In this document: piece by piece, positions 35,556 through 47,960 of the stretch | Layout of the letters: every line of letters starts with the position of its first letter | Position numbering within the stretch: the first letter of the stretch is position 1 | From: Geosiphon pyriformis | Lineage: Eukaryota > Glomeromycota > Glomeromycetes > Archaeosporales > Geosiphonaceae | DNA length: 64,000 nucleotides | Assembly (NCBI GenBank): GCA_016748015.1 | Contig: JAAOMT010000003.1 | Span: 262,922-326,921 of the forward strand | Direction: 5' to 3' | Position numbers and translations under genes: made by a program | Notes under the pieces: generated by a model | Database searches by the model: none | Told to the model about the DNA's origin: nothing | The model's input: only the letters and a program-made list of their open reading frames with translations

Positions 35556-36470
35556 GAATTGACAGCCATTAATAGTAATATGGTGAAAATGAAGTCAGCT
35601 AGAGAGTCTGTTTCTGGTCAGTAGTAGTTTTATTCAGAAATTGAAAAAAGTTGACAAGAAGTAAAAACCTTTGGTGATAAGGTGGATCTTTTTTTTGGTG
35701 AGTTGGTGTTTTTGGGTAAGCTATTAGGTGTTGAGTAAATATGTAGACATGAAAACTAATACGAAGTATGTGTTAAGAGTACTTTTGGTAATGATAGTAA
35801 AAGTAAAGCATCCTTGGACTTTCAGACTAATATTTTCAAAGTAAAGAAAATTAATACTGGCAAAATAATGGCTCTTCTATTAGGTATTATTGATTATAAT
35901 ACTAAAAATAAGAAAATGTTTTTTCCATTTTTCCATTCCATTGTTTTGGAATTTATATTTATTTTTAAAAAAAGTTTAAATAAAGCTAGAATTTTGGCTG
36001 TTAATAAAAAAATCTTGGTAAATTGTAATCTTAAAAAACAAGAAGTATATTTAAATTAGATTGTAATTATTAAAAAAAATTTATAGATGTTTCCAAAAAA
36101 GTAATTGTCTTAAATTTAATAAGATAATATTAATCTAATTATAATTAATTAAATTATAACAAAAAATTATAATAGAATTTGCCAAATTAAGTTAAACTAA
36201 TCTGTTAATTTAAATAATCTTTTTTTTAATTGGCAAGAATTTAATACATATAATTAAGATTAATAAAAACCATATAACTTAAAAACAAAAAACAGATTTA
36301 AAATTATGTTGTTTATTTTGTTTATAAATATTACTATATATAATCTTGAAATCTTTTTAGACAAAATTAATAAAAAAATATGTATTATTAATTTACATTT
36401 TTATTATTAACAATAAAGTAAAATATGTTATTGTTTATTTTAAATTAAAAAAAATTTAAATAAAACTTAT
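35556..36470 (+). pseudogene. LINE-3 ORF1 fragment
   Basis: Recognisable blocks: SLNKARILAVNKKILVNCNLKKQ (35960-36045), matching SLNKAKEMAINKKIIVNNDLKK in LINE-2, followed by IVIIKK and DVSKK at the start of the RRM. The N-terminal part (MVKMKSARESVSGQ… to KINTGKI) differs from LINE-2/4 and LINE-5, which suggests another ORF1 subfamily. The remainder to 36470 is AT-decayed and stops before the zinc knuckle at the deletion point. Confidence 0.65.
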
Positions 36471-38330
36471 TAAGTGTGTGCAAATATAGACTGAATTCTT
36501 ATTCTGTTTCCAAGAGTAGTCATGCTGAATCTCAGGCTGGGCTTTCTTCTTTTTTTGCTACTGGTGCCTTTGTCAATGATACAATTTGGATTGGTAGCAA
36601 TCAGAGTACTACTTAGCATATTCTTAATATTGCAAGTGATTTCTTTCAAATTAATGACAAAACAGTAGCTATTTCTATTAATAGCAAAGTTAGCACTTCT
36701 TTTTTTTCCATTAGTGATACATCTATCTCTATTGCTAAAAAGTGTGAATTTTATTGATACCTGGATATTTTTCTTTCAACTAAAGATCTTTTGAAGCCTA
36801 GTTTGGCTAAGACACATTCGGACATTTGCTTCTTCATCAATTTGGTTCTAAGAAAAGTAGTTTTAGATAAGCAGTTTTCATATTTGGTGTTAGCAGTACT
36901 TTATTTTATAGTAAGTTATAGAACACAGTTTAGTTTTGTTTCAGTTGGTGTGTGCAACAAGTGAGATGCTTTAATTCATAAGGAGCTGAAGATCAAGTCT
37001 GGCCTGCCTTTTGACTTTTCAAATGACACAATTTACCACTCCTCTTTTTATGGTTTGAAATTTTTTGTGCAAATTCAATCTGAAAATAAGATTGCTTCTC
37101 TTGTTAGCTTTGTAAACTCTGGTAAAATTCTGGGTTATTTGTTTTCTCATAGATCTCATGATTTGCAAGTTTTTTGTTGGCATCCTGTTCATTCTTTGTG
37201 CTTTCCAGTTCGTATTCATGTTAGTGCTTCTAATAATTTCTTGGTGAACATAGTTCGTGTTCTTTGTAATTGCAGTTTTTTATTGGTGGCTCTCTGGCCA
37301 ATCCTTTTCATAGTTGTGGTGGGGTTCTCATGTCTGTTGCCCTTGGTGAGTCAATGTTTTCAAGTTTTTTCCTTTTCTTCAATAATATAATATTGTATTT
37401 GTGGATCAACTTTGTAATTGTCATGGTGCTGTCTTTAATTGGTACATATTTAAGCAGTAGAAAAGACTGGACCCCTGTGGGCCTGTTCCTGAGTGGTTCA
37501 AACTCTTCACTGTATTTCTCAATAATGCGGATTTGTTTTCACCTTTTCTCTTAGTGTCAAATAGTGTTGATCCACTGAATGTTCTTGGCTCTAATAGTTT
37601 TATGTCTGTTTGTAATTATCTGTTTCGGGTTGGTACTGGTAGTTTATCTGTATATATGGATGGGTCTTTAAGGGGTTTGGGCACAGTTGGCTGTAGGACT
37701 GGTGCTGCTGTTTTTTTTGAAAACATAGATTCAGGTCTAAGTGTAAAAGTATCAGATTTGATGTCATCTACTTTGGCTGAAATATAAGCTATTGCATTAA
37801 CTCTAAAGTGTGTTTCCATGGCTAAATCTATTTGCTTGTTTTCAGATAGTCAATTTGCTTTGGATGCTTACAAGTCAAAATTGGTCTTGACATGTCCCGA
37901 TTTTTATAATCAATGTTGGATCAAGCATCACCATATAGTTAATCTTATTTGCAGTAAAAATTTGAGTGTTAGTTAGCACAAAATGAAAGGTCATTCTGGC
38001 TTCTTAGAGAATGACTGTACTGATTCAGTCACTGGTGACATTTCTATTTCTGATTGATTTCTTTCATCTTATCTGAGTGAACATTTTTTGGTGGCTGATA
38101 GCAGTATTATTTCTGGCAATTCCAGATATTTTGTTCATAATATTTATTGTTCTGTTTGTCATGTGCATTGGGAGGTTAGTTCTGGCTCAAGTTTCTGTCT
38201 TGTGATTTGTTTTCTGAGATTGATTGGCACCAGTTTTCATTGGTATGGCATCTTAATTTGCATATGGCTGCTGGTTATACCAGTAAGACATTGGTTAATG
38301 CTCATACTTATTTTATGAAAGCTTTATATT

Positions 38331-38551
38331 GTCAAAATATGAAAAGAGTTAATTCACATAATTAGGCATAAATCATTTCTTAATTTTAAGTACTTAAAGG
38401 AAACATACCTCAATATTTTTCGGAATTCTAACCAATATTTTAATTCGAGATTTGTTTTTTATATCCACAATAGTGGTTAATCTAAGAATTCGGATAATTG
38501 TCATAAAATTTTAGAATCGTAAAATTACCATTCAATTGTCAGTGGTCATTT
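38331..38551. other. Foreign ~215-bp segment inside LINE-3 ORF2
   Basis: Replaces about eight codons between …FMKALY and KRLYDKC. Its base composition resembles the 31-34 kb island. I see no terminal repeats, target duplication or coding capacity. Confidence 0.55.
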
Positions 38552-38574
38552 AAAAGCGCCTTTATGATAAATGT

Positions 38575-39533
38575 TGTTACTCATAGAATATAGGAAGTAT
38601 ATTATTATTAGCAAGTAGATATTAGCCAATCAGAAGTAGATGTAGTAAATATGGAATTCCAGGATTTTTTTCAGAGGAATTGTAGAATTCCAGGAATTTC
38701 AGGATTCTCTGGCGAAGAATTGCAGGATTCCAAAATTCCAGGATTCCTCTCATCAGGAATTGCAGGATTCCTGTCACAAGGAATTGAAAAATTGAGGAAT
38801 CTCAAATATGTATATATAGCAGTAGTGTTAAAAACAGAAAAAGAGAAAATTGACACCAAGAATTCTTAGCTTAGTTACCACAATCCTCAAATAAATAATT
38901 ATTTATTATATCAAATTCATTCTTCATTATCAACACTTCATGTTGATAGTAACTGATACTTAACCATACTGGAACAATAGCTCTTGATCATGGCTATTGA
39001 TGGGATACTAACTTGCAAATTGTCTTGGCTTATTTTTTATTTTCTCTTTTATCTTTTTTTTATTTTCTTTGTTGTCTACTAACTTGATTAAAAGATTTAC
39101 TCCTAGAGGACTTACGGAGAAATAAAACTTATTTAAACAATACTTACTTTTGGAGGACTTATGAAGGAATAAAACTTACTTAAATAATACTTACTCTTGG
39201 AGAACTTATGGAGAAATAAACTTGCTTAAACAATACTTACTCTTGGAGGACTTACAGAGAAACTGACATCAGAAAACAGCACTGGTATATACTTATGGAG
39301 GATATCGTACCAGGAGAATTATCAACCATCAAGCTGAGCAAGCAATTAATAAAACTATGGTTTCAAGAAACTACTAATAAACTGTTACCATTGAATCTCT
39401 GTTTATTATACAAAGAACTCAATTGGAAAACCTTCAGATAAAATACCTTCAGATTATCATCATCACCAATCACTTTGAGCACCAAGTTACGGGTTTATTA
39501 TTCACTCAATACCCCAAAGAATTACCTGTAACA
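38575..39533 (+). repeat. Solo LTR family C inside LINE-3 ORF2
   Basis: 959 bp from TGTTACTC to CCTGTAACA, flanked by perfect 4-bp duplications ATGT (38571-38574 and 39534-39537). It matches the 5' LTR of element C (58666-59552). TATATATA lies at 38811-38818. Removing the LTR plus one ATGT joins …RLYDKC to YPSVLCLYC in frame, as in intact copies. Confidence 0.9.
39097..39265. repeat. 47-bp minisatellite in LTR C
   Basis: Units TTACTCYTRGAGGACTTAYG… start at 39097, 39144 and 39191, with a partial fourth at 39237. The array is absent from the LTR C copy at 58.67 kb. Confidence 0.8.
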
Positions 39534-40225
39534 ATGTTATCCCAGTGTGCTGTGTTTGTACTGTGACAAGATAGAAGTATTAGATCATGTGTTTTCCTGT
39601 AAAGTTAACAAATCTACTTGGCATCAAATTCTGGAATCCCATGTGAATTCTTGGAAGTTACTTTTAGGCCTTTTCTATTTTTCTTCAGATGTGTTCTAGT
39701 CATTGTTGATCTGTAATTCTGATTCTTTTTTGGTAATGGTTCTTTTTAAGTATTGTGTTTTTGACAGTTGGTTTTGTGAGGTTATTTCTATTTTCTGAGA
39801 TTCCAAGATTGCTTGTTGTGAAGTTGTTAAGTTTGTGTACTCCCTCAGTCTTGAGTTTAGGGATAATGTCTGGTTGGTTTGTGTTAGATATTATGCATAT
39901 ATGGAAAAGAATGGCTTGATTTTTTGTAATAGTTCAGTTCTTATTTCAGTCTCTGGTTTGGCTTTGAGATTTTTTTCTGGTACAGTTAAGATGTTTGGCA
40001 TAGCTGAGGCTTTTGGTGTGCATTTTGGATTTTGCAAATCTTGTTTGTTTTTCTCTGAAATAGGTGATTTGGTTTTGGTTTATATAGCTGCATAGTGTTG
40101 TTCTGATCAGCCTGAGTGGCTGGTCGCATGTAAAAAAAGCATAGTATAGGTCATTTCTTTAATGTATGAAACTAGACTGTGTTTAGATCTTACTCATTAA
40201 ATAATAATAATAATAATAAAAAAAA

Positions 40226-41200
40226 CTTATTATACAATTTTTGTTTTTGGTAAAATTAATTTATTATGAATTAAATTAAATTTGGTTTATTATAAAAAAT
40301 GTGAATATTTTAGATGTTTTAAGTTAAATACAACTTTTTTAAGATTAATTCAAAAAAATTTTATAAATATATGTTTTTAAAGATTAATTAATTTTATTGT
40401 ATTAACTTTTATGTTAAAAAAATTGTTTTTATTTTATATTAATTGTTTTTAATAAAAAATTATAAACTTAAATAGTTTTTTTGATAATATTTTTAATTAT
40501 AATTTTTATATAAACTTGATTTTATTTGATGTTATTTTTAATTTTGTTTTTTTATCAATAATATTAAAATTAAATATGTTAAAATATAGTTTAAAACTTT
40601 TTTTAAATTAGATTTTAATAATATTTTTTAAGTTATATACTTTGTTTTTATCTGTTTTTTTGATATTAAAATATAGCTTAATATATTTGTAATAATTTGT
40701 TACAAAAAAAATTTGTAACAATCTCAAAAAAGCACATGATTTAATATTATAATACATAACTTTATTTGTTTTGTCGATCAGTTTTAAATTATGTAATATT
40801 AATTATTTTTATTAGTTAAAAATAAATTACATATATCATATTATATGGTTTTTAAATTTGATATATATTATTTATATATTGTAATATAAAAACAAATCAA
40901 AATTTTTGGTGTAACTGCTTTTATTTTTACATAACAAAAAGTTTTTTTTGTTTTAAACAATACTTAAATTATAAGAAAAACTTGTATATTATAAATATAA
41001 GCATAAAAATTTGTGTATTAAATATAAACTATAGATTTTAAAGTGTTAAAAACAACAAATTATGTAAAGTCTAACTTTTTAAATTATTTTAGATAACATT
41101 TATTTAAATATATTAATTAGTACTGTAGTTAATAGTATATTAACAATTTTAAATATAACATTCTATATATTATGAATTATATTAAGATTAATATTTTAAT
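40226..41200. other. AT desert
   Basis: Very A+T-rich with no alignable protein. Possibly decayed repeat or the 5' flank of the following transposase. Confidence 0.5.
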
Positions 41201-43860
41201 GTAAATACAGGCCAAAAAAAAATAACCAGTTTGCTTTTAAAAAAAGATATGTATATATGTCTAATAAAAAACCATGTATTAAAAGACTAAAGTTATTTTT
41301 ATCCTAATTTAAAACCTATTTTTAATGTAAAGCTGACTAATTAATTTCAAAATCATGTTAGTGAAGACCTATCCCAATTAAATAACCAAGTATTTATAAA
41401 TAAAGATAAAATTTTTGGTTATAAATTCAGTTATATTAAGTGTTAAATTTTTTTACATTTATTTAAATATAAGACTTTGTATTGGTTATGTTTTAAAATA
41501 TAAGAAGATATTGATATAATTATAAAAACTTATAATAAACAACAAAAATTTAGAGTTATTCAAAAGAAATTAGAATAATATCCAAACAACAGCATTAAAC
41601 ATTACACTTTTGAATATAAATTTGGCAGCCAATATAAACCAAAAAAAAATTAATGTTTAAAATTATCAGAACACCAAATTAAAATATTAAGAATATAGTT
41701 GACATGTTAATATCAACTGTACCAAAAACTTATGCAAAATAATTTTTATCATTCTTAACAATATATACAATTATTTATTATATTCTAACACTAGAAAATA
41801 TGATTTGATGTATCAAAAAATTTCAGATGAAAATCTTCAAAAGATTTAATTTTTTATAAAATGTACAAATCTATTAATTACAACTCAAAAGAAATTATTA
41901 AAAGTAAAATTTTTAATAGTATTTATTCTCGATTATGACTTTACAAATACAATACAAAAATTTAAAGTTTATGATAATAAAAAGCACAATATATCCTACT
42001 TGTTGACAACTTTTATAAATTACAAATCAAATGATTTTAAATGGGTTATAAAATTTGAAATTAATGAAAATTGGCTTATTCATATATTTTGGATGTCTTT
42101 TAAACAAGTTTTTTTTTGGTTAATATATCATAATATTGTTCTAAATAATAATACAGTAAAAACCAACTGCTATCAGATGTCACTTTCTCTCTTTCTTATT
42201 GTAGACAATAACACAAAATTTTATTTTGTTATATAAGTTTTTATATTAAATAAAACTGCTAATTGTATAAATGAATTTTAGAATACATAAAAAAAGCAAC
42301 AATAACAAAACTATTAGTGTTTATTACTAATATTAATTTTGCAACAGATATAGCAGTTGCTTAAGTATATAAAACAACTTATTAAATTTATTATATTTTT
42401 TACATTAATAAAAACTTATTAAAAAATCTTAAGTTAAAACTTTACAATCAATATAAAAGCTTTGTTTACATTTTTTTTTATGTTACAATAGTTTATATAA
42501 AGAAAATTTCTATAAACAATAGTTACAACTTACAAAAACATGTGTTAATACCAAAGATTATCTAATAAAAGCTCTTTATTCTAACTAATAAGCATAGATC
42601 TATGTATTTATATCAAAAATATTTACTGCAAGAATTTAAATTATCTTTTATATTAAATGTCTTAACAATATTATTAAATGCATGCTTTCAGCAAATAGCA
42701 ATTTGTGTAATTTTGCTAGTATATTAAATACAAAACTTGAAAATAAGACAGAATAAAATTGTTTTTTTGAATATTGTATACTCTTATTTTATATGAAATT
42801 TATGTCAATTGGTCATGATCTCTTTCTTAAGATCAATAAATAAATAACTCAATATTTTACATTTCATATCTTATTTATGAAACATTTAGAAATAGTACAA
42901 TATCTATATTTTATAATAAGTTAATTATCATTAAATATTAATACTTATAATAAGATAAGAAAATTTATTTCTTAGTGTACTTTTTTAAGTTATTTATCTA
43001 ACAACATTTTAATATTTAAGATTTTAGTCCTAATATAATAGATAATTTTATTAAGAATCTGTATGATATAAAACAAATTTTATTGAAATCAATAGTTATT
43101 GAAATCAATAAAAAAAATATCAAAGAAGTATAGAAGATTACAAACCTATAATCAGAAAACAACAAGTATTTATATTTTATTATAATTGTTAATTCTGTTT
43201 TTTATCTTTATTTATGCTTGTCTAATATATTTTGTAATATTGTTTGTTGCCATTATTTTCAAGTAATACTATATTCAAAAATTATAAAGTTTTACATTTA
43301 AATGATATCTTTACAATAATATATTAATAAAAAAAGAGACAATAATTTAATTATTGAAGCTTTTTGCTTCACAAATTAAAAGACTATAAAAGATTTTTTT
43401 GATAAAATAATAATCCCAAATTTTTTAATTATACCTAAGATTATTACCAATGTTTTATACCTTGTAGTATAGAAGAAACAAAAATATAGTAAAGTGTAGA
43501 AACTTATATAACAGATTGCTTAGCTTACTATTGAATATAATAATTATAGTGAGATAATAATATAATTAAAACAATTTATTGGCCAACATAAAAAAGTAGT
43601 ATTTACATTTTAAAATCAAGACCAAATCTTAAAAAACAATCAAATTGATAATGCTAATAAAAAAAATAAGCTTAAACAATTAAAAATTTATTAGTATTAT
43701 AACATAAAAAATACCCAAAAACCAAATATTATAAATCTGCTACTGAAAAAAAAGAAAAACCATATACAAAATACACTTGTATTAAATATAATTTTTTAGA
43801 ACACAATAATACAAGATATCAAAATTAGGTAAGATTTAGTCAATTATTTGTTTATTTTTT
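41200..43860 (+). pseudogene. Relic of a FAR1/MULE-type transposase
   Basis: Protein blocks on the plus strand follow the order of FAR1-related Mutator-like transposases. A FAR1 DNA-binding region lies at ~41530-41660 (FRVIQKKLE…HYTFEYKFGSQYKPKK). The MULE core follows at ~41930-42235 (IQKFKVYDNKKHN, YLLTTFINYKSNDFKWVIKFEINENWLI, WMSFKQVF, NIVLNNNTVKTNCYQMSLSLFLIVDNNTK), with NNN where a catalytic Asp is usual. Then TFHILFMKHLEIVQYLYFI (~42860) and a basic C-terminus with a decayed knuckle (~43740-43830, KYTCIKYNFLEHNNTRYQN). Many stops. I recognise the family from glomeromycete genomes by memory. Terminal inverted repeats were not found. Confidence 0.7.
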
Positions 43861-45340
43861 ACTTTGCAATAACTAAATATTATATTTATTTTTAGTAAAA
43901 TTAATAATTTAACTTTAATTTGTTCAATAAAAATAAATAATACACATTATTATTATATATTATTTTTTTAAAATTTAATAAAATTTTAAATCTTAATTAA
44001 AGTTATTTTCGAAGTAGTTTTATATAACAGATTGTTATAACTAGATTTATCTAAAAATTTAAATATATTTAAAAAATTTTATAATTAAGTTTTTTTGATA
44101 AAAAACAAAATTTTAAGTTTTAATAATTGGTAATATTTTGTATTTACTTTTTCAACATAATAATTAGTTTATTTTGGTGTTTTTTATCTTCTTAGTAAGT
44201 TATTTAATTATTAATAAATTAATTTTATACTTAATTTTATATTTTTTATATTAATATTTATAATATTATAAATTTGGTATTTATTTTTTTTAATTTAATA
44301 GTTTAATAAAAAAAACAATTAAATAATTAAAAAATAAAATAAACAAAAAATAAAAATTATTCTTTTATTAATAATTATAATCAAAAATTGATTTAATATA
44401 TTAAAGTCTTTAAATGTATGTTTTTAATATTTATTGTTTTATTAAATAAATATAAACAGTAATTTATTTGTTAGAAAATTTTTTATTAATAAATTTATTA
44501 TAAATAATTAATTTAATTAAAATATAAGTAATAATAAAAAAACTGTTTTAATTATTAAATTTTGAAATACTTTTTTTTTATTGTTATTATATATATATAG
44601 CTTTTATAATATTAGATATTTTAATATTTTTAACTATTTTTATATTTTTTAAGTTATTATTAATATTTATAATATTTTTAAAATTTTTGGTATTTTTATT
44701 AATATTTTTAGAATTTTTAAAACTTTTAGTATTTTTAAAATCTTTTTAAGTATTTTTAAAATTTTGGATATTATGTTATTATTTTCAAAAAATGGTAAAA
44801 ATAATAAATTAACCAATAATAAATTAGAAATAATCAAATAATATAATATTAAAAATTTTAAAAATACCAAAATTCTAAGAATATTAATAATAATTCAAAA
44901 AATATATATAAATAAAATATTTAATATTATAAGAGTTATATATATATAGTAATAATATTAAAAAACCATTTATTTTATATAATTAAATCAATTTTTTTTA
45001 ATTATTTACATTTATTATTTATAATAAAACTTATTTACTAAATTTTTGAATTTATAAATTATTATTTATATTATTAAAATACTTATTTTTATTTTGCTTA
45101 TTAAAACAACAATAATTTTTAATTATAATTATTAACAAAATATTAATTTTCTAATTTTATTTTATTTTATTTTTTGTTTGTTATTTAATTTATATTAAAT
45201 TAATTAATTAAAAAATAAGTATTAAGATTATAATATTATAAATATTCTAATAAAAAATCCAAAAATAAGCATAAATTTAATTTATTAATAGTTAAATAGT
45301 TGACTAAAAAGATAAAAACCATTAAAATAAATTAATTTAT
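43861..45340. other. AT-rich region with a foldback element
   Basis: No coding signal. The only structure seen is the inverted repeat at 44588-44951. Confidence 0.55.
44588..44951. repeat. Foldback/MITE-like inverted repeat
   Basis: Two ~100-bp arms, at about 44588-44690 and 44850-44951, are imperfect reverse complements. They begin with TATATATATATAG and its complement, then TTATAATATTAGATATTTT against TTATAATATTAAATATTTT, separated by ~160 bp. The size and form suit a MITE. Low complexity makes the outer boundaries uncertain. Confidence 0.55.
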
Positions 45341-45425
45341 TTTTTATTTAACACATTTAATGAGTATAGCCCAATTACTATCTAGTACATAAAGCCAAAC
45401 TAAGAGGCTCAAACTAAATGTGACT

Positions 45426-45442
45426 CATGCACTTTCTACATG
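45426..45442 (-). other. LINE-4 3' stem-loop
   Basis: Minus-strand CATGTA, loop GAAAG, TGCATG: a 6-bp stem with one G-U pair, at the same position after the GAGTGGCT motif as in LINE-1. Confidence 0.7.
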
Positions 45443-47616
45443 TGGCTAGCCACTCAGGCCAGACAAGGCAATACTACACATCTATAATAACCTGCACACT
45501 GCCACCTAGACCAGAAAAGAAACAATAAGACTTCTGATGACCAAAGCTAACAGCAAAAGAATTGGCCACACCAAGCAATCTTACAACACCATTAGACAAA
45601 ACTGAAGACACACCACGAGAGAGCCCAGAAACAACACCACCATCACAAATCAGACTAGTCTTTTCCATCACCACCTGGTGGCTGGCCCTAGCCAACCATA
45701 CTTTAGCATGATGTAACTTAACCACGAACCTGACATAATCAACAATCTGAGTAGCTGCCACCTTCCTATTCTCAAAAATACTGTAAGCTTCTTCATACCA
45801 CTCTCCCAGCACAAACCCTTTGCAAACCAAAGTGTACAACCCAACATCAAAGAAACATTGAGACAAAACTTGCAACATGGCAGAAACAAGGGAACTGTCA
45901 GCCAAAGCTAACTAATGGGCAAAAGCCTCAGCCAAAATTTCACCATGAACACCAGACTCATGAACACAAGTAAAAACGTGGTCAGAGAACTCCATCCCAC
46001 CGCAAAACAAACATAATACACTAGGGTAGTGCTTATCATACAATCTTTTTCTTATCACCACCAGCAATCTTCTGTGTACAGCCTTTATAATATAAGTACG
46101 AAGCATTGAGGATACCCAGCTAGTGAATCCAGTGAGCATATGAGAATCAGGATGCCACACTTTTGCTGTGACAGCCCAGTCTATACAACCAATCATCACT
46201 TCCAGAACCACATTACAACCAGGCCCAGCTTCTCAATGAGCACAACAAACAGACCAAAAAATATTCTTGATAAAATGATGGGCATTACCAGAAACAGCAA
46301 CACCCCCAGCAACCAAAAAATGTTCACACACATTGGCACAAAGGGAAAAGGGAGATCCAGAGACAGCCCTAGCAGCCAAGTCAGCTTCCACATTACTGAG
46401 AATTTCAGAGTGGTCTTTTACCTTAACTTAACTCACACTAAGATCCTTATTCCTGACCAAATTGAAAATATGATGCCTCTCCAGCCAGCATTGATTACGG
46501 AAATCAGGGGTGACCAAAGACATTTCAGACACACATGCGTCAATAGCAGCCTGGCTGTCAAGACATAACACCACAGTACTTGAAGAAGGAATACACTCCA
46601 AAGCCAAAGCGACAGCCTGCAATTCGGCTATAGTAGATGACAAAAAGCCACTAACAGCGATACTAATGCTCTTATTCAAGACCGGAAAGTATGCAGCAGC
46701 ACCACAGGTGATCTCAACAAAGTCTGCATTCCTCAAAGACCCATCCGTAAAAACTTCAAAAAAGCCTGACCAAATGTTATGCAATTCATCTTTTACTGCA
46801 GAAAATTCCCCAAACTCCAAAATGTCCAAACCAAGCTTTTCCACAGAGCCAATAGAACCAGAAAATGAACAACCCTGATTCTTCAAAAACTCAGAAGAAA
46901 CCAAGAACCAATGAGGCACAGAGCCATGCAGATCCAGTCTCTTCCAATAACAAAAAGTTTTCCAATCCAACAAAACACTTTTTTTATCAAAAAGCCAATC
47001 ACCAAAAGTAACACCAAAGTGTCTAAGAGATTTGACCAAGTCAAAATACAGAGACTTTCCAAGAATAAAAGACAATGGAAAATGACCAGGACTATGAAAT
47101 ACAGTGGAGAGATTGTTCACCAAAGAAAGCTCATTGCCCAACAAAATCTTTACCATCCCAGCCAAAAAATTGTTTACTGGACTAACACACAACCTGACCA
47201 GAAACTGCAAAAGATCCAAAGGAGCCCAACCAAGAATCTGCAGATCCAAAAACCTATGTCTAAACAAACACTGTTACGGGATGGTTTTCTTGTTATATTT
47301 AATTGCTGATATCCCGCTTTAATTGCAATCAGTCTTTCGTGAGTTCCTCAATTCTATTTGTGTGATAATGTCACTGTTACACTGAAGGCTTTCTTTTTAC
47401 TGTTGCGATGTAAGTTATTCTTTAATTCTTGATTGTTGTGTGTGTTTATGTACTCCTTCTTAGAGGCTGAACTGAAATCTACCCACTGTCTGAGGTCTTC
47501 TCTGAGGCTATCCTTGCAATTGCCTGATGTGTTTCTCTAATCTAGAAACACAGAATGTTAATGGTCTTTAGCGCTTTTCTAATTCTCACAATAAAGCTTT
47601 TATCAATTAGTAACAA

Positions 47617-47636
47617 NNNNNNNNNNNNNNNNNNNN
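47617..47636. other. Assembly gap, 20 N
   Basis: By alignment with the other LTR B copy, 345 bp match on the left and the sequence resumes at a position equivalent to 21669. The true gap should therefore be ~104 bp. Confidence 0.97.
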
Positions 47637-47868
47637 TGATAGTTCAGTTTTAAATATTCTTTTTCATTTCTTTTTGATTTTAAAGGTTTCTTGGGATATT
47701 TAATTTGAAAGTATGATTTAAAGTGGAGTTTGTTGGATAAAATTGGATCTATTGCTTGATAAGTTATGATTTTTATTACTTGATTAATTCTTTCCCAATA
47801 TTAAAACTACTGTATATATACATGTTTGTAGTTCTACGAGAAAATACTTTTTTTTTGATATTTCAACC

Positions 47869-47960
47869 TGGTGCTTGCTGTTATCACCAGTTGGTGTTGG
47901 CTGCTATTGTGAACTGGTGCTTGCCACTATCGCGAGATGGTGTTTGCTACTATGTTAATC
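47869..47960. repeat. 23-bp minisatellite in LTR B, four units
   Basis: Units start at 47869, 47892, 47915 and 47938. One unit fewer than the copy at 21902-22016. Confidence 0.85.

Larger units (their letters stand above)
36471..40095 (+). pseudogene. LINE-3 ORF2 fragment: RT C-terminal half, RNase H, zinc finger
   Basis: Starts inside the RT at CKYRLNSYSVSK. The active-site box reads AFVNDT where AFVDDT is expected. RNase H at 37640-38040 has YMDGSLRGLGT, SSTLAEI and SDSQFALDA. Interrupted near 38330 by a ~215-bp segment and at 38575 by the LTR, after which the zinc finger resumes (CLYCDKIEVLDHVFSC, 39550-39600). The C-terminal end to TAG 40095 matches the last ~85 residues of LINE-1 ORF2. 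Trp positions read TGA (36963, 38057) and TAG (37459, 37974). Confidence 0.85.
35540..40225 (+). mobile_element. LINE-3, internally deleted, carrying a solo LTR C
   Basis: A plus-strand LINE with an ORF1 fragment (35556-36470) joined directly to the RT region of ORF2 (from 36471). The end of ORF1, the endonuclease and the first part of the RT are missing. A ~215-bp foreign segment at ~38331-38551 and a complete LTR at 38575-39533 interrupt ORF2. It ends with the family 3' motif, a weak hairpin (40128-40142) and a (TAA)n-A(8) tail at 40200-40225. Confidence 0.85.

Noticed and set aside
38651-38869. 72-residue plus-strand frame with GIPGF-type repeats
   Set aside because: It lies within LTR C and its repeats are translated GGAATTCC-like DNA motifs.
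46140-47322. Plus-strand frames opposite LINE-4 RNase H
   Set aside because: They are antisense shadows of ORF2, with no family motifs and overlapping conserved RNase H codons on the other strand.
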